A DNA stretch of 40,175 nt. Source: Archaeoglobus sp. (GTDB lineage: Archaea > Halobacteriota > Archaeoglobi > Archaeoglobales > Archaeoglobaceae). The notes below the pieces were generated by a model that searched no databases, had not been told where the DNA came from, and saw nothing but the letters and a program-made list of their open reading frames with translations. The stretch covers positions 1 through 40,175 of the forward strand of contig JACDNU010000020.1 of NCBI GenBank assembly GCA_017656505.1, written 5' to 3'. This document shows, piece by piece, positions 17,073 through 25,350 of this stretch (positions are counted from its first letter, which is position 1; each line of letters opens with the position of its first letter). The translations under genes were made by a program, and so were the position numbers.

Positions 17073-17351
17073 ATGAGAGACAGAAAAAGAGAGCGCCTAG
17101 AAATAATTTACGACATTTTGAAAATCATAAGAGAGCACAATAACTCCATTCTGCCTACACCCCTCCTACGCTATTCCAATCTCTCATCTCAGAGATTTAA
17201 TGAATATTTGAGCGAGCTCATCGAAAAAGGGTTTATCCGCGAAGTTTTCGATAAAAAAGGTAGAAGGTATCTATCTCTAACTGATAAGGGGTTTAGATAT
17301 TTGGAAAAATACAAAAAGATCATCGAGTTTATCGATGAATTTGGATTGTAG
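17073..17351 (+). CDS. ArnR1-like winged-helix protein
   Basis: A 92-residue single-domain winged helix: RLEIIYDILKIIREHNN, LLRYSNLSSQRFNEYLSELIEKGFI as the recognition region, then wing RRYLSLTDKGFRYLEKYKKI. It matches the ArnR1-like winged-helix family of archaea. A GAGGGG Shine-Dalgarno sequence overlaps the end of the membrane-protein gene. In Sulfolobus, ArnR proteins carry their own membrane helices; here the membrane part could be the separate upstream gene. The target is unknown. Confidence 0.83.
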   Translation: MRDRKRERLEIIYDILKIIREHNNSILPTPLLRYSNLSSQRFNEYLSELIEKGFIREVFDKKGRRYLSLTDKGFRYLEKYKKIIEFIDEFGL

Positions 17352-17400
17352 ATTGTGGAGATTGTGGATTATAGATTGTAGATTGTAAAATGATTGTAAG
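17341..17400. repeat. degenerate GATTGTAG/GATTGTGG short tandem repeat
   Basis: About six copies of a 7-10 base unit based on GATTGTAG or GATTGTGG run from the last codons of the winged-helix gene into the gap. It has no hairpin potential of note. It looks like slippage expansion and holds no gene. Confidence 0.6.
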
Positions 17401-17522
17401 ATACTGGAAGATTTACTTGGGAAAAGTAAAGGAAATAAGTTGGAAAGCAGCAAGTGTGAAAACTTAAAATAGATTGCAATCTAATTTGTCCTAACTGATC
17501 TGAATCCAACAGTGGTGAAAAA

Positions 17523-18158
17523 GTGAAAGAACAGACCTATTACTTCTCAGCAGAAGAACTAAATCAGCTCCACATAAAGGCGGAGGATTTGTGGAGGGTT
17601 CAAGCTAAACAGGGATGGCAGAGGTCCCCCGTGAGTCCTATGGAAATTTTAGAGCTTTTCAAAGGAATACGGATTAAAGATGGTTACACACTGAGAGGGT
17701 ATATCTACAGAGAGGGTATGAGCGGTTTTGGAGTCGTCTGGGCTTTGCCGGAAGCCGAATTTCCTGAAGTTGAGAGATGCGAGAGACTCGATCTATTTGG
17801 AACGCCAAGGCCCAAAAATGCTATGCACTTCATGGATGTTCTTGAAGGAGATAAAACCCCACAGTCATACATCAACGCATCCCTTTTCTATCGGGAAATG
17901 CTGGAGTTTGGAGCCGTATGGCATGGGCTTTCATGGGGCTTGCACGAGATAATTGAGAGAATAGAGAGAACCGATTTATGGGAGGCTGAAGATCTTAGGC
18001 CCAAAGTGATTTTAGGAGAAAGAGCAATTGTAGAGTTCTACACTCTCTGTGGACTCTACAGGTGGAGGATCTTTAAACATAGGGATGTTTTCATTGGGTA
18101 TAGGATAAGACCCTCAGTAACCCTAATTGCTGAAGGAGAGAAGGGTTACGTGCCTTAG
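17523..18158 (+). CDS. conserved-looking protein of unknown function
   Basis: A 211-residue soluble protein that I do not recognise. It is rich in aromatic residues, especially Trp (LWRVQAKQGWQRS, VVWALPEAEFPEVE, AVWHGLSWGLHEII, YRWRIFKHRD). There is no signal peptide, membrane helix, Cys cluster or nucleotide-binding motif. The GTG start is supported by a GGTGA Shine-Dalgarno sequence at 17512-17516. It stands alone before the Lrp-TRASH gene, which may or may not be related. Codon use and composition look native, so I treat it as a real gene. Confidence 0.65.
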   Translation: MKEQTYYFSAEELNQLHIKAEDLWRVQAKQGWQRSPVSPMEILELFKGIRIKDGYTLRGYIYREGMSGFGVVWALPEAEFPEVERCERLDLFGTPRPKNAMHFMDVLEGDKTPQSYINASLFYREMLEFGAVWHGLSWGLHEIIERIERTDLWEAEDLRPKVILGERAIVEFYTLCGLYRWRIFKHRDVFIGYRIRPSVTLIAEGEKGYVP

Positions 18159-18273
18159 CAATGATAGGCAAATTTGCTAAGTCAGATAATTAAAGATAAT
18201 TAAACCAGATCTATTTCAACAAAATGTTAAATTTTCTGAGAAATCATTTATAAGATGTTAACCAAGATCCCAC

Positions 18274-18804
18274 ATGGATGAGATAGATATAAAACTCATT
18301 AACCTGCTTAAGGAGAATTCCAGACTTAATTACTCCGAGCTCGCAAACCTTCTAAAGTTGAGTAGGCAGACCGTAAAGACAAGAATTGAGAGGCTTGAAA
18401 AAGAGGGGATCATAAGGAAATATACGATTAAGCTGTCTCCCGAGCTTGGAAGCAAGGGTTCTGCTATGATGATTGTTTCTACAGATAATCCCGAAAGAAT
18501 AAAAGAAATAAAAGAGGTCACCGAGATAAACAAAATTGCAGGGAAAAAGTTTCTGATTAGGTTGAGAATTAGTGATTTAAACAGACTTGCACAGCATATC
18601 AGAGCTTGATTTTTTAGATGTGCATGAGGTAATCCCCGTTCTCGAAACTGAATATATCGAGAGACCTCTGAGCTTGAAGTGCCCTTCAAATGCGATTATT
18701 GTGGCAAAGAAATCCATGATAGCCCAGTAGTTTACAGATACAGAAACAAAGTATACGTTTTATGCTGTGAAACTTGCTTGAGAGAATTCAAATCGATAGG
18801 ATAG
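18274..18804 (+). pseudogene. Lrp-type HTH regulator with C-terminal TRASH domain, two compensating frameshifts
   Basis: The frame from 18274 encodes an Lrp/AsnC helix-turn-helix (IDIKLINLLKENSRLNYSELA, LLKLSRQTVKTRIERLEKEGII) and part of the sensor region, then meets TGA at 18607. The protein continues one frame over from about 18602 (ELDFLDVHEVIPVLETEYIERP), then returns to the first frame near 18670 as a TRASH metal domain: FKCDYCGKEI and VLCCETCLREF, ending at TAG 18802-18804. The whole is about 176 residues, the size of archaeal CopT/CopR-type copper regulators (Lrp HTH plus TRASH). Two opposite one-base shifts about 65 bases apart suggest sequence error or recent decay. No copper ATPase is nearby. 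Confidence 0.75.
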
Positions 18805-18945
18805 GAAGATGGGTAGACGGTATGCTAGGATGCTAGACTAGAACGCTAGAAACAGAAATCCCGTTAGAAAATAAAATTTAGGAATTTTAGAGTCTTTTGA
18901 GTCTCTTTTTATCAGTCCAGAGATTGGGCAAACAGCAAGATCCTT

Positions 18946-18972
18946 CAAATTATTACCTATTACCTATTATTA
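18946..18972. repeat. short TATTACC tandem repeat
   Basis: ATTATTACCTATTACCTATTATTAC is a small 7-base tandem repeat directly after the 3' end of the leftward ribC gene. It is probably slippage; no function is proposed. Confidence 0.5.
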
Positions 18973-18977
18973 CTTCA

Positions 18978-19439
18978 TTACTTCAGGATTTCTCCAACAT
19001 CTTCATAACCCTGTCTTTGGCCAGTTCCAGCAAGCTTCACGAGCTTTTCAGGTTTTAAAAGCAGATCCACAGCATTCCTTACGTGTTCTCTAACTCTATT
19101 TTCAGCAACCCTCAATAGCTCCGCCTCGCTTTCAGCCTCATCCTCATGGATCGTCACATCGATGACGTGCTTTCCCGTGAGAATTTGGACGAGCTGAATT
19201 CCAACACCGAGAATTATGTAGCTGAGCTTGTCTGTCTCAGTCCCACCAACCCAGCCGCAGGTAATGACGATATCACAGTCCTTCTCGTCAATCAGCTTTT
19301 TCGCAGCAATGGGCAGATCCTTTATTCCAGGCACAGTATATCTTTCGTAAGGCAGCGAGCAAATAGATCTTAGCTCATCTATCGCAATTTTCCCCATGTT
19401 TACTCTCGAGAAAGTTGTGTCGGCTATTCCCACTTTCAT
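18978..19439 (-). CDS. ribC: riboflavin synthase, archaeal type
   Basis: Archaeal riboflavin synthase, 153 residues, which dismutates two 6,7-dimethyl-8-ribityllumazine molecules to riboflavin and a pyrimidine. It is related to lumazine synthase, not to bacterial RibE. Visible family features are KVGIADTTFSRVNMG at the start, CDIVITCGWVGGTE, and the tail HEDEAESEAELLRVAENRVREH. The enzyme is known as a pentamer. A GGTGATT Shine-Dalgarno sequence precedes the ATG, and the gene is 15 bases downstream of the aminotransferase gene, so the two form an operon. The FAD synthetase gene is close by on the same strand. Confidence 0.95.
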   Translation of the reverse strand: MKVGIADTTFSRVNMGKIAIDELRSICSLPYERYTVPGIKDLPIAAKKLIDEKDCDIVITCGWVGGTETDKLSYIILGVGIQLVQILTGKHVIDVTIHEDEAESEAELLRVAENRVREHVRNAVDLLLKPEKLVKLAGTGQRQGYEDVGEILK

Positions 19440-19454
19440 AGAATCACCTTTAAT

Positions 19455-20585
19455 TTAAGCCAAACCCTGTAAAACGCTGATCGCTGAATTTAAAGCTGGC
19501 ATGCATGCCCCTTTCCTTGTAAGCACATCTTCCACAGCCGCCAAGGTTGCAAGAACCTCTTTCTTACCTATATTACCCATCGTACCAATTCTGAATATCC
19601 TTCCCTTCAAATGCTCCTGCCCGCCAGAAATGGTTATCCCGTATTCCTTTTTTAGCGTACCCCTCAGCTCGGAATCAGAAATCTCTGCGGGCATTTTTAT
19701 GGCGGTGACAGTATTGGAATAGCTGCTGTACTCATTCAATTCGGGAAACAGTTCGAGGCCAGCATTGATCGCCCATTCCCTCACAGCCCTTGAGAAAACT
19801 CTGTGTCTTTCAATCCTCTTCTCCAGCCCCTCTTCCTGGATCATCTTTATCGCCTCATCCAGAGCAACGAACAGCGGGACGGCAGGGGTATAAGGTGTTT
19901 GCCAATCTTTAACTTTCTTTCGATAGGCAGCAAGATCCAGATAGAAAGGGGCCTTCTCGTTGTAAAACTCCCATGCTTTCTCTCTTACAGCCACAGCAGC
20001 CAATCCCGGAGGAATCCCTAAACATTTCTGTGAGCCGACTATGGCAACGTCTATCCCCCATTCGTCCATCTTTACTTCGTCCCCTCCGACGGATGTGATC
20101 CCGTCCATTATCACAAGGGCTGAGTGCTTTTTCGCAAGCTTTGCCATCTCCTTGGCGGGATTGAGTATTCCCGTTGAGGTTTCGTTGTGAACGAAAGCAA
20201 CAGCCTCGCTCCCCTCTTCAAGCGATCTCTCAACTTTATCAAGCTCTATCGATTTTCCCCATTCAAAGCGAAGTTCATCCACTTCCGTATAGTGGGAAGC
20301 TATTTTGCATAATCTGTCTCCAAACTTTCCGTTGTCTATGCATGTGATTTTTTTCACAGAGGAAAAAGATGCGATGGCAGCCTCCATTCCAGCAGTGCCC
20401 GAACCGGTTATTAGGTAAACGTCTTCTTTTGTCCCGAACAGCTCCTGCAAGCCTTCCGTGCACCTTTTCATTATCTCCGAAAATTCTGGAGTTCGGTGGC
20501 CTATCAAAGGCTTTGACATAGCGTTTAGAATCCTGCTGTGCACTTGTACGGGCCCAGGTATCATCAGTAGCTCATCGAACTTCAT
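19455..20585 (-). CDS. class V PLP aminotransferase (alanine/serine-glyoxylate type)
   Basis: A 376-residue fold-type I, class V aminotransferase. The PLP lysine is K187 in VGSQKCLGIPPG; GSGTAGMEAA binds the cofactor phosphate and MDGITSVGGDE holds the PLP-ring Asp. LMIPGPVQVHSRIL and GHRTPEFSEIM are typical of the serine-pyruvate/alanine-glyoxylate group. The exact amino donor cannot be fixed; archaeal members are often called aspartate or serine aminotransferases. A TATA-like box near 20612 lies 27 bases before the ATG (leaderless). It is co-transcribed with ribC. Confidence 0.92.
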   Translation of the reverse strand: MKFDELLMIPGPVQVHSRILNAMSKPLIGHRTPEFSEIMKRCTEGLQELFGTKEDVYLITGSGTAGMEAAIASFSSVKKITCIDNGKFGDRLCKIASHYTEVDELRFEWGKSIELDKVERSLEEGSEAVAFVHNETSTGILNPAKEMAKLAKKHSALVIMDGITSVGGDEVKMDEWGIDVAIVGSQKCLGIPPGLAAVAVREKAWEFYNEKAPFYLDLAAYRKKVKDWQTPYTPAVPLFVALDEAIKMIQEEGLEKRIERHRVFSRAVREWAINAGLELFPELNEYSSYSNTVTAIKMPAEISDSELRGTLKKEYGITISGGQEHLKGRIFRIGTMGNIGKKEVLATLAAVEDVLTRKGACMPALNSAISVLQGLA

Positions 20586-20706
20586 GCTACTCCGAGCGAG
20601 AAGAGGTTTTAATAAACTTTTGGCTACGCTTTCAAGTTATAGAAAAGAAGTTAAAAAGTTTTGAAAAACATTTTAGGATGAAGAGAGAACGTTAAATTGT
20701 GATACG

Positions 20707-21007
20707 ATGGCAGTTGTAAGAATATGGCATGGTAAGGTTCCGATTGAGAAAGCTGACGACTACGAGAGATCTTTGATCGATAAAGCAGCCCCAGACTATA
20801 CTCGCGAAGGTTTGCAAAAGCTGTACTTCCTGCGAAGAAACGAAGATAATAGCGCACTTCCTCCTAATAACAGTTTGGGACTCGCTGGAGTCGATAAAAA
20901 GGTTTGCAAGCGAGCCTGAAATAGCAAAATACTATCCCGAGGACGATGAATTTCTGCTGGAAAAGGAGAAGTACGTTTCCCTTTATGAGGTGTTCTACGA
21001 GAAATGA
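20707..21007 (+). pseudogene. antibiotic-biosynthesis-monooxygenase-fold protein, frameshifted
   Basis: The first frame reads AVVRIWHGKVPIEKADDYERSLIDKAAPDY and LQKLYFLRRNED, then runs to a stop at 20919. One frame over, from about 20849, the coding sense continues: IAHFLLITVWDSLESIKRFASEPE, then YYPEDDEFLL and VSLYEVFYEK, ending at TGA 21005-21007. Corrected, it is a 99-residue ABM ferredoxin-like domain protein with the usual VxVW...YYPEDD features. One extra base in GATAATAG (or two missing) explains it. The family includes cofactor-free monooxygenases and proteins of unknown role. Sequencing error is as likely as decay. Confidence 0.75.
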
Positions 21008-21017
21008 ATAATCAAAA

Positions 21018-21461
21018 TTAGCGTCTCAAATCAATTTTTATTCCGGTTCTGCTTTCAACGAGTGCCTGAATTATCTTGGCAGAACTGCAGAATTCGCATT
21101 CTTCCTTAGCCCTTATCCTCACAACCTTCGTGCTTAAATTCCTCTTTCTCAGCTCCTCCTCTAGCCATTCCTCGCTGAAGTGCTGGTCGTGGCCGAGAAC
21201 GATTATATCTGGCTTTATCTCCATTATCGGCTTGAAGATGTCCTTTTCATCCCCTAAAATAGCCTTATCAACGTACTTTATGCTCTCCACAACTTTTCTC
21301 CTCTGTTCCTCTGGGATTACCGGCTTGGGTTTGTGCTTCACATTTTTGGCTCTCGCAACGATAACTATGAGCTCATCCCCCAAAGCTTTTGCTTCCTTTA
21401 GAAATCTGAGATGTCCGGGATGGATTATTTCAAAGGTACCGGTTGCAACAACTTTTACCAT
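21018..21461 (-). CDS. ribL: FAD synthetase, archaeal RibL type
   Basis: A 147-residue nucleotidyltransferase of the cytidylyltransferase-like fold. TGTFEIIHPGHLRFL contains the HPGH nucleotide-binding motif, IVARAKNVKHKPKP and VIPEEQRRKVVESI follow, and VLGHDQHFSEE precedes the C-terminal ECEFCSSAKII, whose two Cys are a feature of archaeal RibL. RibL transfers AMP from ATP to FMN to give FAD. It ends flavin biosynthesis, matching ribC nearby. An AT-rich box near 21491 lies about 27 bases before the ATG. The JAMM gene lies upstream, on the same strand, with a 69-base gap. Confidence 0.93.
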   Translation of the reverse strand: MVKVVATGTFEIIHPGHLRFLKEAKALGDELIVIVARAKNVKHKPKPVIPEEQRRKVVESIKYVDKAILGDEKDIFKPIMEIKPDIIVLGHDQHFSEEWLEEELRKRNLSTKVVRIRAKEECEFCSSAKIIQALVESRTGIKIDLRR

Positions 21462-21530
21462 CCTATGATCGCCAACCCTTCGGCATAAAAATCCTTTGGG
21501 ATTTAGGTTGCTTGAATTGGGTGCTTGAAT

Positions 21531-21890
21531 TCAATCCACAATCTCCACTTCCACCTCATTTCCGTATCTGTCGTAGCATTTCCAGCTGTCCTCGTCGTAG
21601 GGATAAGCGACGATTATGTGAAATCTGCCGAACCTTGAGAACATCTGGAGATCTGCTGCCGATGGAACGGGATGGGGAGAAGGATGGCTGTGAAAGGTTC
21701 CTACTATTCTCATTCCAAGGGGGAGCATTTCCGTATGGATTATCGCGCTTGTAGTCCCGCTTTCAAAGGGAAGAACAACTAACTCCTCCGCAACGTTCTT
21801 TTTCCCCGCTAACAGGGCAACCATCTCATTCGGATGGCTCTCTTTAGAGGCCACAAGAAGCATCTCGAGGAGCTCCCTCTTGATTTTCAT
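21531..21890 (-). CDS. JAMM/MPN+ metalloprotease for ubiquitin-like modifiers
   Basis: A 119-residue JAB1/MPN+ domain with every active-site element: E22, then HSHPSPHPVPSAAD, giving H67, H69, S77 and D80 of the HxHx7Sx2D zinc motif. Archaeal JAMM proteases remove ubiquitin-like SAMP proteins, and Archaeoglobus fulgidus JAMM was an early structure of the fold; the sequence here resembles it closely from memory. I chose ATG at 21890, which gives an MKIKRELLEM start like that protein and leaves 4 bases after the AOR stop codon. An ATG at 21908 would overlap the AOR gene by 14 bases. Confidence 0.93.
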   Translation of the reverse strand: MKIKRELLEMLLVASKESHPNEMVALLAGKKNVAEELVVLPFESGTTSAIIHTEMLPLGMRIVGTFHSHPSPHPVPSAADLQMFSRFGRFHIIVAYPYDEDSWKCYDRYGNEVEVEIVD

Positions 21891-21894
21891 CTTA

Positions 21895-23721
21895 TCAGGG
21901 GCAACCATCCCTTCTCCATCCCCTCTCTTTGTAGTAATTCCTTAGCATCTCCAAAAATTCCTTTTCGGAAATTTCTTTTCCAGTGATGTAATTTCTCATA
22001 ACCTTCCTACTCCTTCCAATTCTCAAGGGTTCAAAAAACTTCTTTGGTGGAAGATCTGCCAAGTAATTGTATCCTTCTCTGCAATTCAGCGATCGTGCAA
22101 GATTTATTGCCTTTTTCGCCCCCTCCAAGAGCTGCTCTCTTTCAAGCTCGAAGCCCGTAGAGGAGTTGAAAAGCTCCTTGACGAATTCCAGATCCAAGCT
22201 CCTAGTGATGCTCTCCCTCCTGCATAACCCCATCCCGTTAAGCACCCATAGCCAGTTCTCGCATGCAGCTGTGTAGAGCTCCACCCTGAATCCGTTACCG
22301 AATATTTTCTCAACGCTGCCGCCAATCTTTTCCACATACCTCTTCAAGCTCTCCTCGCTCCTTCCTTCCAGAATTGTGAGCGTTATCGGCCCTTCATGCC
22401 CTCCTCTCAGATTCGTAAGCTCACCAAATGCCTCGCTTCCCAAACTGACTCTTGGATCGAAAACCCAGTCCATATTCTTTATGAAATGATTCTCCTCTCT
22501 CACCCACTCACCGAATTTCTCTGCCATCCCATCCATCCCTCTCGCCAAGTACTTCCCAATTCCCGTTTGGTAAGCGATGAGATTCATCAGTGTTTTCACG
22601 GACTTCGTGTCCCTCGATATTTCGAAACCAATTTCATCTTCGAAAATTTTTGCTTCCTCTTTGAAAGTTAGCAAAGCATCAAAAAGTTCAGAGAAGTAAA
22701 GCTCATCTATGCCAAGTCTGTTAGCGATATCATGGCATTCAACAGCATCTTCAGCTGTCTGAATTCCGCATCTTATCCCCAAAGACATCGCAAGGCCGAG
22801 ATAGACCGAGGCTTTGGTCGTTTTCCCGTTGGGCATTTTCAATTCAGCCTTACACGGAGAAGGACAGCCATAGCATCCTAAGCTCTTAACTTTTATTCTC
22901 TGGGCAAACTTCTCAAGCCCAAACTCCGTCAGCATACCTGCCGGAGCTTTTTTACTCCTCATCTTGTAAGTGAGGTAGCCGTGCTTGGCCCAGGCATCCC
23001 ATGCGACCATAACTCCAAACTCGGAATACATTTTCCTGACCTTATCAGCGTTAATCCTCTCCCTGAGGATTTTTGCATACTCTCTAAATTTCTCCTTGTC
23101 AAATATCGTTACCTCTTTTCCACCTTCAACAACAACTGCTTTGACTTTCTTCGCCCCAAAAACAGCCCCTAACCCTCCCCTTCCCAAATGATGTACGCCA
23201 TCAACCAAGGTAAGGGAAATTGGAACTAAATTCTCTCCTGCCGGACCGATAACAATCGCTGAACCCTTCTCCTTCTTTTTAAGAAGCTCTGTTACCTTCA
23301 AAATGTCCTTACCCCAGAGTCTGCTTGCATCCTTAAACTCAACTCCCTGAGGGGTGATCTTCAATACTAGGGGAGAATCTGAAACTCCCCTTATAAGAAT
23401 GAAATCATACCCGGCCCCCTTTATGTCGTGAGCAAGTTTACCTCCAACAACTCCCGGGCCAAAAGTGGAATTTAAAGGATTCTTCGTTATACAAACAGTC
23501 TTCGGAGCTGGTATGCCGGTTGCGGAAAGCAAGCCAGCACAGAAAATTACAAAGTTTTTCTCCCCAAAAGGATCCATTTTTTTCTTGTAGAGTTTTGTCG
23601 CGAATTCATAGCCAATGCCGATAGTTCCTGCATACTTCTCGTATTTCTTATCGCTGATGTTTATCTCTGAGAACTCTTTCGTCGAGAGATCGATGTCCAG
23701 AACCGAGCCCGTGTAGGCCAT
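21895..23721 (-). CDS. aor: tungsten aldehyde:ferredoxin oxidoreductase family enzyme
   Basis: A 608-residue AOR-family enzyme, expected to oxidise aldehydes to acids with ferredoxin as acceptor, using a tungsten bis-pterin and one [4Fe-4S] cluster. The cluster Cys are in LGCYGCPSPCKAEL and the late GMGLCRRE. Pterin-binding stretches include GRGGLGAVFGAKKVKAV and LGSEAFGELTNLRGGHEGP. The N-terminus (YTGSVLDIDLSTKEF) starts the family correctly. Members differ in substrate (AOR, FOR, WOR), and I cannot assign which. A TATA-like box near 23746 lies about 25 bases before the ATG. The JAMM protease gene follows directly. Confidence 0.95.
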   Translation of the reverse strand: MAYTGSVLDIDLSTKEFSEINISDKKYEKYAGTIGIGYEFATKLYKKKMDPFGEKNFVIFCAGLLSATGIPAPKTVCITKNPLNSTFGPGVVGGKLAHDIKGAGYDFILIRGVSDSPLVLKITPQGVEFKDASRLWGKDILKVTELLKKKEKGSAIVIGPAGENLVPISLTLVDGVHHLGRGGLGAVFGAKKVKAVVVEGGKEVTIFDKEKFREYAKILRERINADKVRKMYSEFGVMVAWDAWAKHGYLTYKMRSKKAPAGMLTEFGLEKFAQRIKVKSLGCYGCPSPCKAELKMPNGKTTKASVYLGLAMSLGIRCGIQTAEDAVECHDIANRLGIDELYFSELFDALLTFKEEAKIFEDEIGFEISRDTKSVKTLMNLIAYQTGIGKYLARGMDGMAEKFGEWVREENHFIKNMDWVFDPRVSLGSEAFGELTNLRGGHEGPITLTILEGRSEESLKRYVEKIGGSVEKIFGNGFRVELYTAACENWLWVLNGMGLCRRESITRSLDLEFVKELFNSSTGFELEREQLLEGAKKAINLARSLNCREGYNYLADLPPKKFFEPLRIGRSRKVMRNYITGKEISEKEFLEMLRNYYKERGWRRDGCP

Positions 23722-23787
23722 GGGAAAAATTGCGCAAAGGGATTTAAAACCTTATCTGACATGGTGATGATTATTTTTTATTACTTT

Positions 23788-25113
23788 TCAATTCTGTTTC
23801 GATTGCTTTCCAATCGCCGAAAAAGTTGGCGTCTCGGGCTCAAGGATTTCCTTTACAGCTTCAAGAAATTCTGCATAGATGTGTGCATCAACGGCGAAGT
23901 GGTAGTATTTATGTCTGTTAAATCCGGTTAGCTCAGCAACGTACTGCGTGAGGGTAGAGAAAGCAAAGGCGTTCGCGTGCATAGCGCCATATATATCGTT
24001 GGATCGCATGAAGAAGATTCCATTCAGTCTTCTATTATCCATTCCTTCTTTCGACCTCTCTCCAACGAACTGATAGCCTCTTAAGCAAGGTGGCTCATCG
24101 CTCTCGATATCCCAGGGCCTTGAGATTCCTATGTAGCAATCCCTCCGATACGGATCTTCCTTTAGCTTGGTCAGGACTGTGTAGAACTGATCAACTGTCA
24201 CCTCATCTGCCTCGCAGCGCCTTGCTCTCTCGGCATAGGTGTAGCTTTCACCTTCTTTGAGTATATTTTCTTCCACGGGCTTATCTATGCATTTCGCATA
24301 GATCATGTACTCGTGAGCGTACTCTATAGCATACTTCTTCGTGAAAGGAGCCTTATCGTGAAGCTGATGCTCGTAAGGATTTTCTACTTCGATGAAGAGT
24401 CTGTGGATGAAACGACTTTCTTCCTGTCCCTCGAAAACCTCGCCCCACTCGGTTTTTTTCCTCTCTCCTTCATAGTAAACAGCCTCCATCGCCGAATGCC
24501 ATGCCGTGGATAGGTAATCCTCCTTAAGGTGAGTCGCTAACCTATGATGGCCAAAAATTTCCCTAGCTTTCTCCGATACCTTTTCTGCTTTTTCCTCATC
24601 TCTAACGTATACGTGCGGGATGGAAACGAGCATCGCAGCACTTCCAACGTCCAAGCCGGAGAGCGTATGGAGGACATCAAGCACATAGGTTATGAAGTCC
24701 GCGTTGTACATGAAGAAGTTGTAGGCATCGAGGGATCTGATGAAGGCTGTTGCATGGATTTTCCCATCGATGGGCAGGATGCTGATCTCCGTTATGGCTG
24801 GCGGGTTATCACAGAAGTGATCCTTAGGATTCCAGATTGGAATTGAAACTCTCCTCGTGAAAGGGCTAGATTTAATTTTGTTTGCAGCTTTGGAAAGTAC
24901 CGGCTCGATTCTGCTCGAATAACTCTCCCCGCAAAATCTCCATCCTGAAAAGTCACGTTCAAGCTTGAAAAAGTATGAAGGCTGCTCAACAACAACCAAG
25001 GTTGGCTCGCATCTGAGCGTGTTCCCAAATCTTGATTCGTAAGTATCTCCAGACTCCAGGATCTTTCCGATGAGCTTTGCTCTCGCCTCACTCCATTCTT
25101 TTGCTAGGATCAT
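23788..25113 (-). CDS. tandem thymidylate-synthase-fold protein; first domain lacks the catalytic Cys
   Basis: A 441-residue protein holding two thymidylate synthase (TS) domains. Domain 1 (about 20-175): R87-R88, W94, PPA with A106 at the catalytic Cys position, R126, D129, N137, H167, Y169. Domain 2 (about 235-425): R323-R324, W334, PPC with C343, R370, D373, N381, H411, Y413. Spacings Arg-to-Cys (20), Arg-to-Asp (3), Asp-to-Asn (8), Asn-to-His (30) and His-to-Tyr (2) match E. coli ThyA. TS is a homodimer sharing Arg pairs across subunits, so this may be a built-in pseudodimer. Product (dTMP or a hydroxymethyl nucleotide) and cofactor are unknown. A GAGGT Shine-Dalgarno sequence precedes ATG 25113. 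Confidence 0.85.
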   Translation of the reverse strand: MILAKEWSEARAKLIGKILESGDTYESRFGNTLRCEPTLVVVEQPSYFFKLERDFSGWRFCGESYSSRIEPVLSKAANKIKSSPFTRRVSIPIWNPKDHFCDNPPAITEISILPIDGKIHATAFIRSLDAYNFFMYNADFITYVLDVLHTLSGLDVGSAAMLVSIPHVYVRDEEKAEKVSEKAREIFGHHRLATHLKEDYLSTAWHSAMEAVYYEGERKKTEWGEVFEGQEESRFIHRLFIEVENPYEHQLHDKAPFTKKYAIEYAHEYMIYAKCIDKPVEENILKEGESYTYAERARRCEADEVTVDQFYTVLTKLKEDPYRRDCYIGISRPWDIESDEPPCLRGYQFVGERSKEGMDNRRLNGIFFMRSNDIYGAMHANAFAFSTLTQYVAELTGFNRHKYYHFAVDAHIYAEFLEAVKEILEPETPTFSAIGKQSKQN

Positions 25114-25350
25114 CGAACCTCAATTTCCGAGTTTTGATAAAAGCTTTGTGGGGCTTTTCTACAAATCGTTTTAAATGCACTTTAATACGGTTTAATCTAA
25201 TCTCGCTCCAACAAATCCAATCAAATCAATTAAATTTTCTCCATTTTTCAACAGTAAAATGCTTTTCACCACAATTTTCCATGTATTTCCCTTTCAGAAA
25301 TCTCAACTCCGACAAAACATTTAAGTTTCATTTAATGCATACAAAGAGGT

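Noticed and set aside
17341-17400. Possible CRISPR-like repeat
   Set aside because: Units are 7-10 bases, degenerate and without spacers; no cas genes are present. No CRISPR array was seen in the window.
18607-18700. Programmed frameshift in the Lrp-TRASH gene
   Set aside because: No slippery heptamer or downstream pseudoknot was seen, and two separate shifts would be needed.
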